A stretch of 38,239 nucleotides of DNA, from assembly GCA_902791935.1 (NCBI GenBank), contig CADAXQ010000019.1:1-38239 (forward strand), in the 5' to 3' direction. A program made the translations under genes and the position numbers. The DNA comes from an uncultured Erysipelotrichaceae bacterium. GTDB taxonomy: Bacteria; Bacillota_I; Bacilli_A; RFN20; CAG-826. The notes under the pieces are model-generated. The model was not told where the DNA came from, ran no database searches, and saw only the letters and a program-made list of their open reading frames with translations. Below, piece by piece: positions 1-8,379 of the stretch; position 1 is the first letter of the stretch; the number at the start of each line of letters is the position of its first letter.

Positions 1-188
1 TTGTGGAGGGTCTCCACGGCATCCGCCACTTCTTCCGCCTTGGTAGATAGCTTCTCGTCCTGATGATGGATTTTGTAGATTTGGACAAGTTGATTGAAAA
101 TGAAGGAGTAACTGGAGCGAATATCGGTCACGATAGTCTCCCTCTCCCTCAACGAAAAAATATCTTCGTTATATTCGTTTGGACTCAT
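1..188 (-). CDS. Hypothetical protein, N-terminal part only
   Basis: An open frame of 62 codons begins at ATG 186-188 and runs off the left edge of the window, so only the N-terminus is visible. The start is supported by a strong AAGGAGGA ribosome site at 197-204 with normal spacing, and by an extended -10 further upstream. The visible residues begin MSPNEYNEDIFSLRERETIV and are polar and charged with no signal peptide or membrane segment, suggesting a cytoplasmic, largely helical protein. I do not recognise a family from this fragment. The reading frame and start are well supported; the function is unknown. Confidence 0.7.
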   Translation of the reverse strand, partial: MSPNEYNEDIFSLRERETIVTDIRSSYSFIFNQLVQIYKIHHQDEKLSTKAEEVADAVETLH

Positions 189-215
189 TTAAATCGTCCT
201 CCTTATGTGATTTAG

Positions 216-224
216 ATTATAGCA
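216..224 (-). promoter_or_regulatory. Extended -10 promoter for the left-edge gene
   Basis: On the minus strand the bases read TGCTATAAT, a perfect -10 hexamer (216-221) with the TGn extension. No good -35 is seen at 17 bases. The ribosome site AAGGAGGA lies 12 bases downstream. Confidence 0.5.
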
Positions 225-424
225 TTGATCCTTCATTAATAAAAGGAAGGCGTGTGGGTGTATCAATGTTGTGCTTAGGTAGTTCGATTCCCCCCAACAA
301 GCCTGATTTCGCGTGCTTCCCTATGCACTTCTATGGGAATCCTCGGCATAGTTCGACTCCCACCATCCCACCTTAAAACCTTCCAAACACCCAAAACAGG
401 GGTATATTTGGTCGAAAATGCATT

Positions 425-452
425 AAAAAAGCCCCAATAATCGTATTGGAGC
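425..452 (-). terminator. Rho-independent terminator after tRNA-Thr (bidirectional)
   Basis: An 8-bp stem (GCTCCAAT pairing with ATTGGGGC, one G-T) closes a short loop and is followed on the minus strand by six T. It sits 14 bases past the tRNA 3' end. A T run also follows the stem on the plus strand (455-460), so it may work in both directions. Confidence 0.8.
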
Positions 453-465
453 AATTTTTTAAAGA

Positions 466-539
466 TGGTGCCCCGCCGCAGAGTCGAACTACGAATTGGT
501 CCTTACCATGGACCCGTTATACCGTTTAACTAGCGGGGC
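466..539 (-). tRNA. tRNA-Thr (GGT)
   Basis: The cloverleaf folds fully on the minus strand: acceptor GCCCCGC with GCGGGGC, D-stem GTTA/TAAC, anticodon stem GGTCC/GGACC around loop ATGGTAA (anticodon GGT, U33 present), T-stem CGTAG/CTGCG with loop TTCGACT. The discriminator is A and CCA is encoded (466-468). It reads ACC and ACU codons. Confidence 0.95.
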
Positions 540-566
540 AGCTCACGCTTCAAAAGCGCGAGTTTG

Positions 567-595
567 ATTATAGTGGCTTCGTTTCTTCTTGGCAA
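567..595 (-). promoter_or_regulatory. Promoter of tRNA-Thr
   Basis: TTGCCA (590-595) and TATAAT (567-572) are separated by 17 bases. The predicted start lies about 20 bases before the tRNA; the short leader can form a hairpin (CTCGCGCTT / AAGCGTGAG). Confidence 0.75.
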
Positions 596-623
596 GGGAA
601 ACCCTGCATTTTAAGAGGAAAAT

Positions 624-1919
624 CTATTGCTCCACCACTTCGCCCTCTAAATCATAGGGGAACGCTTTCGTGATTTTAACGGTCACGATGTCGCCATCTT
701 GATAGGGATGAGATGCCGCAAAATACAAATTCCCATCGATGCCATCAGGGGCATTCCAATACGTACGAAGCAAATATTTGTTCCGGATTTCATCGTGGCC
801 AATCACGATACCTCCCATCGTGTCGCCGATGCGCGATTCGTTTTGCGCATACGAGATTTTCCGTTGTAACGCCATGATTTCGTCATGTCTTGCTTTCTTC
901 GTGGCTTCAGGGATTTGATTCTTCTTTCCATAAGCAGCCGTGCCTTCTTCGCGAGAATAGGGGAAGTCACCCAGGTGATCAAAACGGATTTCTTGCATGA
1001 AAGACAATGTGGCTTCATGGTCTTCTTCCGTTTCGCCCGGGAAGCCAGAAATCAATGTGGTGCGAAGCACGGCTTTCGGCATCATTTCGCGGATCTTATG
1101 GAAGAGTTGCCGCATGTCTTCTACGGTACCATGACGGTTCATGGATTTTAAGACCGGATCGGCGGCCGATTGAATTGGGACATCAAAATAAGGAAGAATC
1201 GAATGAGAATCGCGAATCAGTTCTAAATCGGAATCCAGGATTTCTTCGGGATAAAGGTATAAAAGACGGATGGCAAAGAAACCTAAATCGTCAAGAGCGC
1301 GTAAGAGATCGCTCATGCGGGGCGTGCCATGCGGGAAGTCTTTCCCATAATGCATCGGGTCTTGCGAGACCAAAGAGATTTCTTTGACACCTTGGGCTTT
1401 TAACATCTTGGCTTCTTCGACAATCTCGTCTAACGGACGGGAATGCATGCGGCCCCGGATATAAGGAATGGCACAGAACGAGCAAAAATTATCGCAACCA
1501 TCGGAGATTCTTAAATAAGCCGTATGGGCGGAGGTGGCAATGACGCGCCGTAAGGGAGAAATCGGTAACAAATCGTCTTCTCCGAGCAATGCCCCGATTT
1601 TCTTGTGTAACGTGGCGTATTCTCTTAATGGCACCCATAAATCCACTTCAGGAATGGCTTTCTTGAGTTCGTCTAAATTCCGCTCGACAAAGCAACCGAC
1701 AGCCGCCAGCTTAGCAGGATATTCTGCCATTTCCAGAATCGTATCAATCGCTTCTTTTTTGGCAGAACCGATAAAGCCACACGTATTCACGATGATCAGA
1801 TCAGCCTCGGCAGGCTTATTAACCAAGGCATAACGATCTAACGGGAACATCGCAAGAATCATCTCGGAATCCACAAGATTCTTCGCGCATCCTAATGAAA
1901 CCAAACAAATCTTCTTCAT
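624..1919 (-). CDS. rimO: Ribosomal protein S12 methylthiotransferase RimO
   Basis: A 431-residue radical-SAM enzyme that adds a methylthio group to the conserved aspartate of ribosomal protein S12. The N-terminal domain carries the three cysteines of the auxiliary iron-sulfur cluster (C11, C47, C76). The radical-SAM motif CxxxCxxC is at C142, C146 and C149 (DGCDNFCSFC). The C-terminus, with KYLLRTYWNAPDGIDG and FPYDLEGEV, fits the TRAM RNA-binding domain. The frame extends upstream to 1967, but the start at 1919 is preferred: the protein then begins MKKICLVSLGCAKN as in the family, and GAGGT lies six bases before it. Its ATG overlaps the galK stop as ATGA, so translation is probably coupled to galactokinase. 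Length is normal for RimO rather than a shorter MiaB paralogue. Confidence 0.93.
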   Translation of the reverse strand: MKKICLVSLGCAKNLVDSEMILAMFPLDRYALVNKPAEADLIIVNTCGFIGSAKKEAIDTILEMAEYPAKLAAVGCFVERNLDELKKAIPEVDLWVPLREYATLHKKIGALLGEDDLLPISPLRRVIATSAHTAYLRISDGCDNFCSFCAIPYIRGRMHSRPLDEIVEEAKMLKAQGVKEISLVSQDPMHYGKDFPHGTPRMSDLLRALDDLGFFAIRLLYLYPEEILDSDLELIRDSHSILPYFDVPIQSAADPVLKSMNRHGTVEDMRQLFHKIREMMPKAVLRTTLISGFPGETEEDHEATLSFMQEIRFDHLGDFPYSREEGTAAYGKKNQIPEATKKARHDEIMALQRKISYAQNESRIGDTMGGIVIGHDEIRNKYLLRTYWNAPDGIDGNLYFAASHPYQDGDIVTVKITKAFPYDLEGEVVEQ

Positions 1920-3082
1920 CTTTTTACCTCGTGGGCGCCTTGGGCAGGAACGTTCACTTCCATCCACGAAGAACGAGGATAGTAGGCGGCAATGCCTTTT
2001 TCAAACGTTTCGAATTCCGTTTCGGGGATGAAACAAATCACCGAACCGGCAAAGCCACCACCCATCACCCGAACGGAGCCTTGTTTTAGGATAGTGCTAA
2101 TCCTTTCCGCGGCTTGTAACGGGGACAATTCATATTGATTTCCAATCATCACGTTATGTAATAACGCCATCTGGGAAAGTTGCCCTTCTTTTTCGATTTC
2201 CAAGAACCAATCGAGATTCTTCGAAAGAATCGCTTGTTTGGCGCGTTCGACTCGTGCTTGCTCCCCCATAAAATGAAGGGCGCGTTCTTTTGCCATCGAA
2301 GCGATGTCTAACGTATGAATCTTGGCATAGAATGCCGAAGGATCCACGTCAACCAGCCGTTCTTTGCCAAAAGCTTTGGCAACTTGCTTCATATCTTGCG
2401 GAATCGCGGAATAAAGATCGTTTAATCCAGCATGAGAGGCGCCAGGATTCAAAAGCACCAAGCGTAGTGGCCAAGCGGGAAGTGGCAATGACTTGACAAA
2501 AGGCACCTTTTCTCGGAAATCCAAATAGGCGATGCCGCCAAAGGCAGCCCCGCATTGGTCTAACATGCCAGAAGCTTTCCCAAAATACACATTCTCGGCA
2601 TATTGCCCGATTTCGGCTTTGACAATGGGCGGGATTTGCCCCCCGTTATAAAGCACGTTTTCCACTTCCGCCACATAAAGTTCAAAGGCGGCGCTCGAAG
2701 ATACACCCGCCCCGCGATAAATATCGGAGGTGATATAGGAATCAAACGCACCGATATGGTAGCCGCGTGCTTGTAATCCGGCCAGCACGCCTTTGACCAA
2801 AGCAAGGGAAGAGCCTTTTTCTTCCGCTTTCACCGCTAAATCATCAAGAGAGAAAGAAAATGAAGCGTAGCCTTCCGAGGCAAAACGAATGCGTTTGCCT
2901 TTCGCGGGATTCACCCCACCGAAAATGCCTTGGGAGCAGGCGCCAACAAGGCACTTGCCACCTTGGTGATCAGTATGGTTCCCGATAATTTCTAGTCGGC
3001 CATTTGCAAAGAAAAACCGTTCTGGTTTCGCGCCATATAACGCTTCAAAACGTGTGGTGATCAAATCAAAAGAATATGCCAT
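1916..3082 (-). CDS. galK: Galactokinase
   Basis: A 388-residue GHMP kinase that phosphorylates galactose to galactose-1-phosphate, first step of the Leloir pathway after mutarotation. The galactokinase signature is at residues 28-42 (GRLEIIGNHTDHQGG, where most relatives have GEHTDY), the GHMP ATP loop at 124-133 (GAGVSSSAAF), and the third motif near the C-terminus (VRVMGGGFAG). The gene lies two bases after galT and overlaps rimO by four. No clear ribosome site precedes its ATG, so it may depend on translation of galT. Confidence 0.94.
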   Translation of the reverse strand: MAYSFDLITTRFEALYGAKPERFFFANGRLEIIGNHTDHQGGKCLVGACSQGIFGGVNPAKGKRIRFASEGYASFSFSLDDLAVKAEEKGSSLALVKGVLAGLQARGYHIGAFDSYITSDIYRGAGVSSSAAFELYVAEVENVLYNGGQIPPIVKAEIGQYAENVYFGKASGMLDQCGAAFGGIAYLDFREKVPFVKSLPLPAWPLRLVLLNPGASHAGLNDLYSAIPQDMKQVAKAFGKERLVDVDPSAFYAKIHTLDIASMAKERALHFMGEQARVERAKQAILSKNLDWFLEIEKEGQLSQMALLHNVMIGNQYELSPLQAAERISTILKQGSVRVMGGGFAGSVICFIPETEFETFEKGIAAYYPRSSWMEVNVPAQGAHEVKR

Positions 3083-3084
3083 AA

Positions 3085-4560
3085 TCAGAAAACCGTTTTT
3101 AAGAAACGATCCAATCCTTCCTCTCCGGCGGGAGTCGCTTTGAAGACGGCGACATTCTGCAAAATGCCTCGGCAGACTTCATTCACATATTGATGGGCGC
3201 TCTTGCCATGGCGTAACGCCGCAATTAACGCGCCAAAATCTTTCATATCGGGATAAATAGTCAAATAAGAGTCGCCTGGCATTTTCGCCGCTTCTTCTGC
3301 TTCGACGAGTTGCCGTTTTAAGCGGGCGGGAAGCACAAATAAGCCGGCGGCTTCGATTAAGCCGATGCCTTCTTTCTTGATGGAGAAATATTCAGGGTGA
3401 GCATGGAAAATGCCGTCAGGATATTGCGTATTCGTGCGGTTGTTCCGTAACAAGAGATAAAGTGTGTAGGTACCCCCTACTTTTCTCGCGATGGACGTGA
3501 CCGCATTATGACGGACTTTCCCTTCTAAACCGATGATGTCACAAGAAGGATCGTTATAGGGGAGCCACGCGTTTAAAATCTTTTCTGCCCAATCGGTCAC
3601 GTCTTTCCGGGATGTTCCTTCGAGTTTTAGCCCCGTGTCATAGAAATCAATTTCGTAGATATGGGTGCCTTGTTTGCTGCTGTAGCATAGGCGCCGATTC
3701 CCGCTTTGGAAAATCGGAAGCACGGGGAGACCGCCTTGGAAATGCTCGTGGTCTAGGATAGAGCCGCCAACAATTGGAAGATCGCTATTGGATCCCATAA
3801 AGAACGAAGGGAATTGGTCGACAAAGTCAAATAGACGTTCAAACGTCTTCCGCTCAATATGCATCGGGATGTGTTCCGATTGGAAACAGATGCCGTGTTG
3901 TTGGAAATAGCCATAGGGAGAATATTGGAAATACCATTTCTCGCCCGCTAAGGTCACCGGCACAAAGCGAATGGAAGAACGGGCTGGATGTTTATCATCG
4001 CCATAGTAGCCAAGATTCGTTGGGCAAAGACGGCATTTTGGATAATCGGAAGAGACTTTTGTCAATAACTTTGCAATATCTTTATTGTTCTTCTCGGGTT
4101 TAGAAAGGTTAATCGTAATGCAAAGGTCGCTGCCTTCAGGGAAGGAAGCCGTCCAAACTTCGTTTTGATCAACTTTCATTTTTTGAAAGTAGCCATTATG
4201 GATCGAAAGATCATAAAGGTAATCCATAGCCGCGCGGTCATTTTCTTTTTGTTTTTCCCAGAACAGGCGGTTCACTTCGCTCGGGCGAGGCGAAAGGAAG
4301 CCAAATACCCAGTCGGCATCGCGAAGCGCTTCGGCTTCGTCATAACCTAAGACATCCTCATCATATTGGACGATTTCTTCGGTTAACGCATCGGGAACCG
4401 CCATATTTTGAATGGCAGTCTCATCGACTTTGCCTACAAACGGAACTTGCTTTCCAAAATGATGCAATAACTGATTTTCGACATAAATCGCGTCTTCGGG
4501 GTCTAAGCCGAGATGCATTTTGGCATAAATGACTAACTGATGAACGGTTTCTTCAATCAT
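3085..4560 (-). CDS. galT: UDP-glucose--hexose-1-phosphate uridylyltransferase (class II)
   Basis: A 491-residue enzyme that exchanges UMP between UDP-glucose and galactose-1-phosphate. The length and motifs (ILDHEHFQGG, RHNAVTSIARK, KCRLCPTNLGYYG) match the Firmicutes-type class II GalT, not the roughly 350-residue class I enzyme. It overlaps the end of galM by 8 bases and is followed by galK two bases later. The ribosome site before the ATG is weak. No UDP-galactose 4-epimerase (galE) is in this window, so that step must be encoded elsewhere. Confidence 0.94.
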   Translation of the reverse strand: MIEETVHQLVIYAKMHLGLDPEDAIYVENQLLHHFGKQVPFVGKVDETAIQNMAVPDALTEEIVQYDEDVLGYDEAEALRDADWVFGFLSPRPSEVNRLFWEKQKENDRAAMDYLYDLSIHNGYFQKMKVDQNEVWTASFPEGSDLCITINLSKPEKNNKDIAKLLTKVSSDYPKCRLCPTNLGYYGDDKHPARSSIRFVPVTLAGEKWYFQYSPYGYFQQHGICFQSEHIPMHIERKTFERLFDFVDQFPSFFMGSNSDLPIVGGSILDHEHFQGGLPVLPIFQSGNRRLCYSSKQGTHIYEIDFYDTGLKLEGTSRKDVTDWAEKILNAWLPYNDPSCDIIGLEGKVRHNAVTSIARKVGGTYTLYLLLRNNRTNTQYPDGIFHAHPEYFSIKKEGIGLIEAAGLFVLPARLKRQLVEAEEAAKMPGDSYLTIYPDMKDFGALIAALRHGKSAHQYVNEVCRGILQNVAVFKATPAGEEGLDRFLKTVF

Positions 4561-5557
4561 GGTTGTGCTTTCTATTCACCGAGAAGGAATACTCAATGAA
4601 ATTTTCTTGGGGTTTGTTAGGACGGACGGTCATCCGGGGGAAGTCTAACGACTCATATTGGGGTTCAATGGCCACGGATCCATGCAAACAAAGCGTTCGT
4701 CCATTCACTAATGGTAAACCAAACGGCGGGTAATTCGTGGTATAAACCACCACATCATCGTAAGAAGTATGGAGATGCATGGATAATTCCCCGTTTTCTA
4801 ACGTGACAAATTCTCCTTTTGCTTCCGGCCGATGGAATGCGTGGTCAATGCCTGTCGTTCCCCGCACCGATAAGGCAGGGAGAGAAAGAATGGGGCCGAG
4901 TACCTTTTCTTTTCGGAAGTCTAAGTAGTCAGGAACCGAAACATAATGATCTGGAATTAAATCGGCATCATAGGTCAAGACTTCAGGAGCGTTGATTTTT
5001 AAAGCGTGCCCTTCAATCGTTTTTTCGCCACCCAGGTTGAAATAGGTATGGCATGTTAAGCTAATCGGGGTATCGCGGTCTGATTCTACGTGGTAAGAAA
5101 TCCGAAGTCTGGCTTCCTCTTTCGGGATGAAATAAGTCACTACGACCGTCACGTTTCCAGGGAACCCTTGGTCCCCATCTGGGGAATGCAACGTAAAGAG
5201 GATACGCATGCCGTTCTCGTCTTCTTTGGTTTCTCCCTCAAAATGTTGATACGAGAATCCTCTTACGCCGCCATGCAACGTATTTTGCCCTTCGTTCGTG
5301 GTTAAGGCATACGTCTTGCCTTCGAAGGAAAGCTGCCCTTTTCCAATCCGACCGGCAATCCGGCCGATGGTTTTGCCATAGTAAGCGGAGTGATGGAGAT
5401 AGGTGACGGGGTCTTTTGGCCCGGCGGTAAGGGGTTTACCACACCACGACAACGCATAAATACCAGCCCCAAAATCACTGAAGGTGGCTTCAAAACCGAT
5501 ATCGTTCACCACGTGATAAAACGCGGCGTCTTCAATTTGCTTTGTTTCGAGAATCAT
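4553..5557 (-). CDS. galM: Aldose 1-epimerase (galactose mutarotase)
   Basis: A 334-residue mutarotase that interconverts beta- and alpha-galactose so galactokinase can use it. Family motifs are visible in order: NTLHGGVRGF, the catalytic-histidine region LTCHTYFNLGG and the C-terminal glutamate region AIEPQYESLDFP. AGGAG precedes the ATG by about ten bases, inside the end of the upstream alcohol dehydrogenase gene, with which it overlaps by 26 bases. It overlaps galT by 8 bases. The order galM-galT-galK makes a compact Leloir cluster. Confidence 0.93.
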   Translation of the reverse strand: MILETKQIEDAAFYHVVNDIGFEATFSDFGAGIYALSWCGKPLTAGPKDPVTYLHHSAYYGKTIGRIAGRIGKGQLSFEGKTYALTTNEGQNTLHGGVRGFSYQHFEGETKEDENGMRILFTLHSPDGDQGFPGNVTVVVTYFIPKEEARLRISYHVESDRDTPISLTCHTYFNLGGEKTIEGHALKINAPEVLTYDADLIPDHYVSVPDYLDFRKEKVLGPILSLPALSVRGTTGIDHAFHRPEAKGEFVTLENGELSMHLHTSYDDVVVYTTNYPPFGLPLVNGRTLCLHGSVAIEPQYESLDFPRMTVRPNKPQENFIEYSFSVNRKHNHD

Positions 5558-6770
5558 AGGTATCTAACTCCTGATAGATGGCTTTTAATTGCTTGGCTGA
5601 GAGTTCTTTCGGCACCGGGTAGAACGGATTGGCTTCTTTGGCGGCATGACGCGCTAAGGCTGGGATGTCTTTTTCTTGAATCACGCCTTGGAATTGCGTG
5701 GGAATCCCCATGGCTTTGTTTGCCTCTTCTATCCAAGAAAGGAACGCTTGCGCCTTCTTTTCACGACTTTCGTCATACGCCGTAAGTTTAGCCACATCGC
5801 TTAGTCTTGCCAACTTCTTCTCCGCTTTTTTGCCATAGGCGCGAAGCACATGAGGAAGGATAATCGCATTTGCGTAGCCGTGTGGCACATTGTAGGCGCC
5901 ACCCAAGGAATGCGCGATGGCGTGCACGTAGCCAACATAGCTTCGGGTAAAAGCAACACCGGCAAGATAAGACGCTTCTTGCATATTTTTCCGCGCCGTC
6001 TCGTTCTTGGGGTCTTGATAGAATGCCAAGAGATTGTCATGGATGAGCCGCACGCTTTGTAAGGCATAGGATGCCGTCTTTTTGGTTAGCGCATGGCCTA
6101 AATAGGCTTCGACGGCATGCGTTAAGGCATCCATACCCGTAGAAGCAATTAACGAGGGTGGTAACGACGTAAGCAACGTATCGTCTAGCACAGCAATCTT
6201 CGGGATTAAATGAGGATCGCTAATCGCGAATTTGTCATGGGTTTTAGAATCGGTGATGACCGCGGCCACCGTGGCTTCTGATCCCGTGCCTGCCGTGGTC
6301 GGGACAGCGATAAACAACGGCAAACGATGTCGGATTTTCAAAACGCCTTTCATTTTGGTTAAAGGACGTCTGGGGTTGGTCAATAGCGCGCCCACGATTT
6401 TCGCGGCATCGAGCACTGAGCCGCCGCCAATCGCGACAATCGCATCGCAATTGGATTTCTTTGCCACATAATATGCGGCATAGACGGCATCCACGGTCGG
6501 ATTTGGCGGAACTTCATCGAACGTCACGACTTCCGGATAAATTTCCTTGAGCACTTCGAGAAAACGAAGACCATCGGGGGAATGTTCAAAATGTTTCCCC
6601 ATCATCACAAACGGGCAAAGATAGTGGCCGTCTTTTAACAAAGCGGGGATATTCGCGAGGCAACCAGAACCGGTAATTTTCTTAGGCTCTGGAAAATAAA
6701 CCATCGGCATCGCGATTTTGTTGGTGATGAATTGTGCCGTGCGGCAATATAGCGTTCCAAAAAGATTCAT
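5532..6770 (-). CDS. Iron-containing alcohol dehydrogenase
   Basis: A 412-residue group III alcohol dehydrogenase, a cytoplasmic NAD(P)-dependent enzyme interconverting an alcohol and an aldehyde. The cofactor-binding segment GGGSVLDAAK and the metal-binding region are clear: GMDALTHAVEAYLGH, then VHAIAHSLGGAYNVPHG. The frame opens at 6791, but the start at 6770 (MNLFGTLYCRT) is chosen because this subfamily begins with a similar LYCRT segment and the upstream codons overlap cls. The gene follows cls by four bases and overlaps galM. Substrate cannot be read from the sequence; placement in front of the galactose genes may be operon economy rather than a shared pathway. Confidence 0.88.
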   Translation of the reverse strand: MNLFGTLYCRTAQFITNKIAMPMVYFPEPKKITGSGCLANIPALLKDGHYLCPFVMMGKHFEHSPDGLRFLEVLKEIYPEVVTFDEVPPNPTVDAVYAAYYVAKKSNCDAIVAIGGGSVLDAAKIVGALLTNPRRPLTKMKGVLKIRHRLPLFIAVPTTAGTGSEATVAAVITDSKTHDKFAISDPHLIPKIAVLDDTLLTSLPPSLIASTGMDALTHAVEAYLGHALTKKTASYALQSVRLIHDNLLAFYQDPKNETARKNMQEASYLAGVAFTRSYVGYVHAIAHSLGGAYNVPHGYANAIILPHVLRAYGKKAEKKLARLSDVAKLTAYDESREKKAQAFLSWIEEANKAMGIPTQFQGVIQEKDIPALARHAAKEANPFYPVPKELSAKQLKAIYQELDTYDSRNKAN

Positions 6771-6774
6771 ACGA

Positions 6775-8337
6775 TTAACAGAACGGGGCAATGAGGCGTA
6801 ACAAACCCCATAAAAGCCATTTCTTTCTCCTCCATTTCTTCCAGGTTTCTAACGTAATGGGAACGGAGCGTGCCTGGGTGGATAAGAAATCAGACTTCAT
6901 GGTCTTGCTGATTTCATCGCCGAGTAGTAACGTCCCGTTTTCCAAGTGTAAGTATAACGAGCGATAATCAAGATTAATGGTGCCTACTGTGGCCAAATGG
7001 TCATCCGAGATAAACGTCTTCGCGTGAACGAAGCCATCGCGGAATTCATAGATTTTGACGCCGGCCTTTAATAACTTGTCGTAATTGGAGCGTGTGATTT
7101 CAAAAATGAGTTTCTTATCGGGAATCGCGGGAGTAATTAACCGAACGTCCACGCCGGAAAGCGCGCTATTTTCCATCGATGTCATTAGTTTATCGGTCGG
7201 GATTAAATAGGGTGTCGTCATATAGACATAATTTGTCGCATGGCCCAAAATCGAAAGATAGGTGCCTTCTCCGGCGGGATGATCGCCATAAGGAACATCG
7301 CCATAAGGCAAAACAAAGCAAGTGGTTTCCGGTCTTCCCCCGACTTCGGGAAGATAACGTTCTGGCTTATATTCGTCAAATTGAAGCAATTCGCGGTTGT
7401 CGAAATCCGTATGCCAATGGGCCAAAAACAATAAGGTATAACCATAGACGGCATCGCCATGAACACGGATGGCATTGTCTTTCCATACACCAAAACGGTC
7501 AATGACGTTAATATACTCATCCGCCAAATTCGCGCCACCCGTATAGGCCGTATGGCCATCAATCACCATGATTTTGCGGTGATCACGTTGGTTATAACGA
7601 ACATCGATGACCGGTTTGATTTTGCCATATACCTTGGCTTTAATGCCATATTTCTGTAATTTGGCATCATAAAGCACCGGGGTGGAAGAAATATTCCCGA
7701 TGTCATCCCAAACGACACGGACATCCACGCCTTCTTTGACTTTCTCTTTCAGAATTTCCAGGATGCTATTCCACATTTTGCCAGGGGTGATGATGAAATA
7801 TTCGATGAAAATGTAGTGATGAGCGTTTTTTAAGTCCTCTAGCATTCTAGGGTACATATCATCGCCAAATGGGAAATACGTCACGTCGGAATGGCCGTAG
7901 AGCGCGCCATCCGTTGCGTTTTCGAGATAACGAGCCGTACGGAACGCGTTGGGATCATAGGCTTCTGCTTCTTGGTTGATTTCAGGGTCCTGCTTCGCTT
8001 CTCTTAGGATCGTGAAGTAGCGCTTAAAGTGATTTTGTTGCCGTTTTGTCCGTCTTTTGTGCGCAAAAAGAAGATAAAGCAATGGGCCAAGAAGTGGCAC
8101 CACCCCGACTAGGAATAGCCAAACAATCTTGTAAGAGTCTTCGGCATTCCCTTCCATGATTTGAATGGCGAAGACAAAAGAGGTAGCCCAAAGCACGACA
8201 ACTGCGGTGATGGCGGAAGGCGTATTCCAAGTATTGGACACCAAGGCCCAGACAATATAGCAAAGCAAGGCGAATTCGAGAATCACCAAGAGATAAATGA
8301 CGATTTTTTGCCAAAAGCCACGCCGAAAAAACTTCAT
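6775..8337 (-). CDS. cls: Cardiolipin synthase (PLD superfamily)
   Basis: A 520-residue membrane phospholipase-D-family enzyme that joins two phosphatidylglycerol molecules into cardiolipin. Two N-terminal membrane spans lie near residues 12-33 and 42-61, and a hydrophobic stretch at 72-92 may be a third. Both HKD motifs are intact: H253-K255-D260 (HRKIMVID followed by GGAN) and H438-K440-D445 (HAKTFISD). No Shine-Dalgarno is present: the -10 hexamer ends only six bases before the ATG, so the transcript is probably leaderless. It is the first gene of the chain leading into the galactose genes. Confidence 0.93.
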   Translation of the reverse strand: MKFFRRGFWQKIVIYLLVILEFALLCYIVWALVSNTWNTPSAITAVVVLWATSFVFAIQIMEGNAEDSYKIVWLFLVGVVPLLGPLLYLLFAHKRRTKRQQNHFKRYFTILREAKQDPEINQEAEAYDPNAFRTARYLENATDGALYGHSDVTYFPFGDDMYPRMLEDLKNAHHYIFIEYFIITPGKMWNSILEILKEKVKEGVDVRVVWDDIGNISSTPVLYDAKLQKYGIKAKVYGKIKPVIDVRYNQRDHRKIMVIDGHTAYTGGANLADEYINVIDRFGVWKDNAIRVHGDAVYGYTLLFLAHWHTDFDNRELLQFDEYKPERYLPEVGGRPETTCFVLPYGDVPYGDHPAGEGTYLSILGHATNYVYMTTPYLIPTDKLMTSMENSALSGVDVRLITPAIPDKKLIFEITRSNYDKLLKAGVKIYEFRDGFVHAKTFISDDHLATVGTINLDYRSLYLHLENGTLLLGDEISKTMKSDFLSTQARSVPITLETWKKWRRKKWLLWGLLRLIAPFC

Positions 8338-8343
8338 ATGGAT

Positions 8344-8372
8344 ATTGTAGCGAAATGCGAAATTAAAGTGAA
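8344..8372 (-). promoter_or_regulatory. Promoter of cls and the downstream galactose-rimO chain
   Basis: TTCACT (8367-8372) and TACAAT (8344-8349) are separated by 17 bases. The start point predicted 6-7 bases past the -10 falls on or next to the cls ATG, implying a leaderless mRNA. Confidence 0.6.
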
Positions 8373-8379
8373 TTCTTCT

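Noticed and set aside
275..372. tRNA or tmRNA gene suggested by two TTCGAYT-like loops
   Set aside because: The flanking bases do not pair as T-stems, no anticodon arm or matching 5' acceptor is present, and no tmRNA tag reading frame is seen.
1007..1387. Open frame of 126 codons on the plus strand
   Set aside because: It lies wholly antisense to rimO, has no ribosome site and no protein-like composition.
1920..1967. Longer RimO start at 1967
   Set aside because: The extra 16 residues read galK sequence in another frame, and ATG 1919 has its own ribosome site and the family N-terminus.
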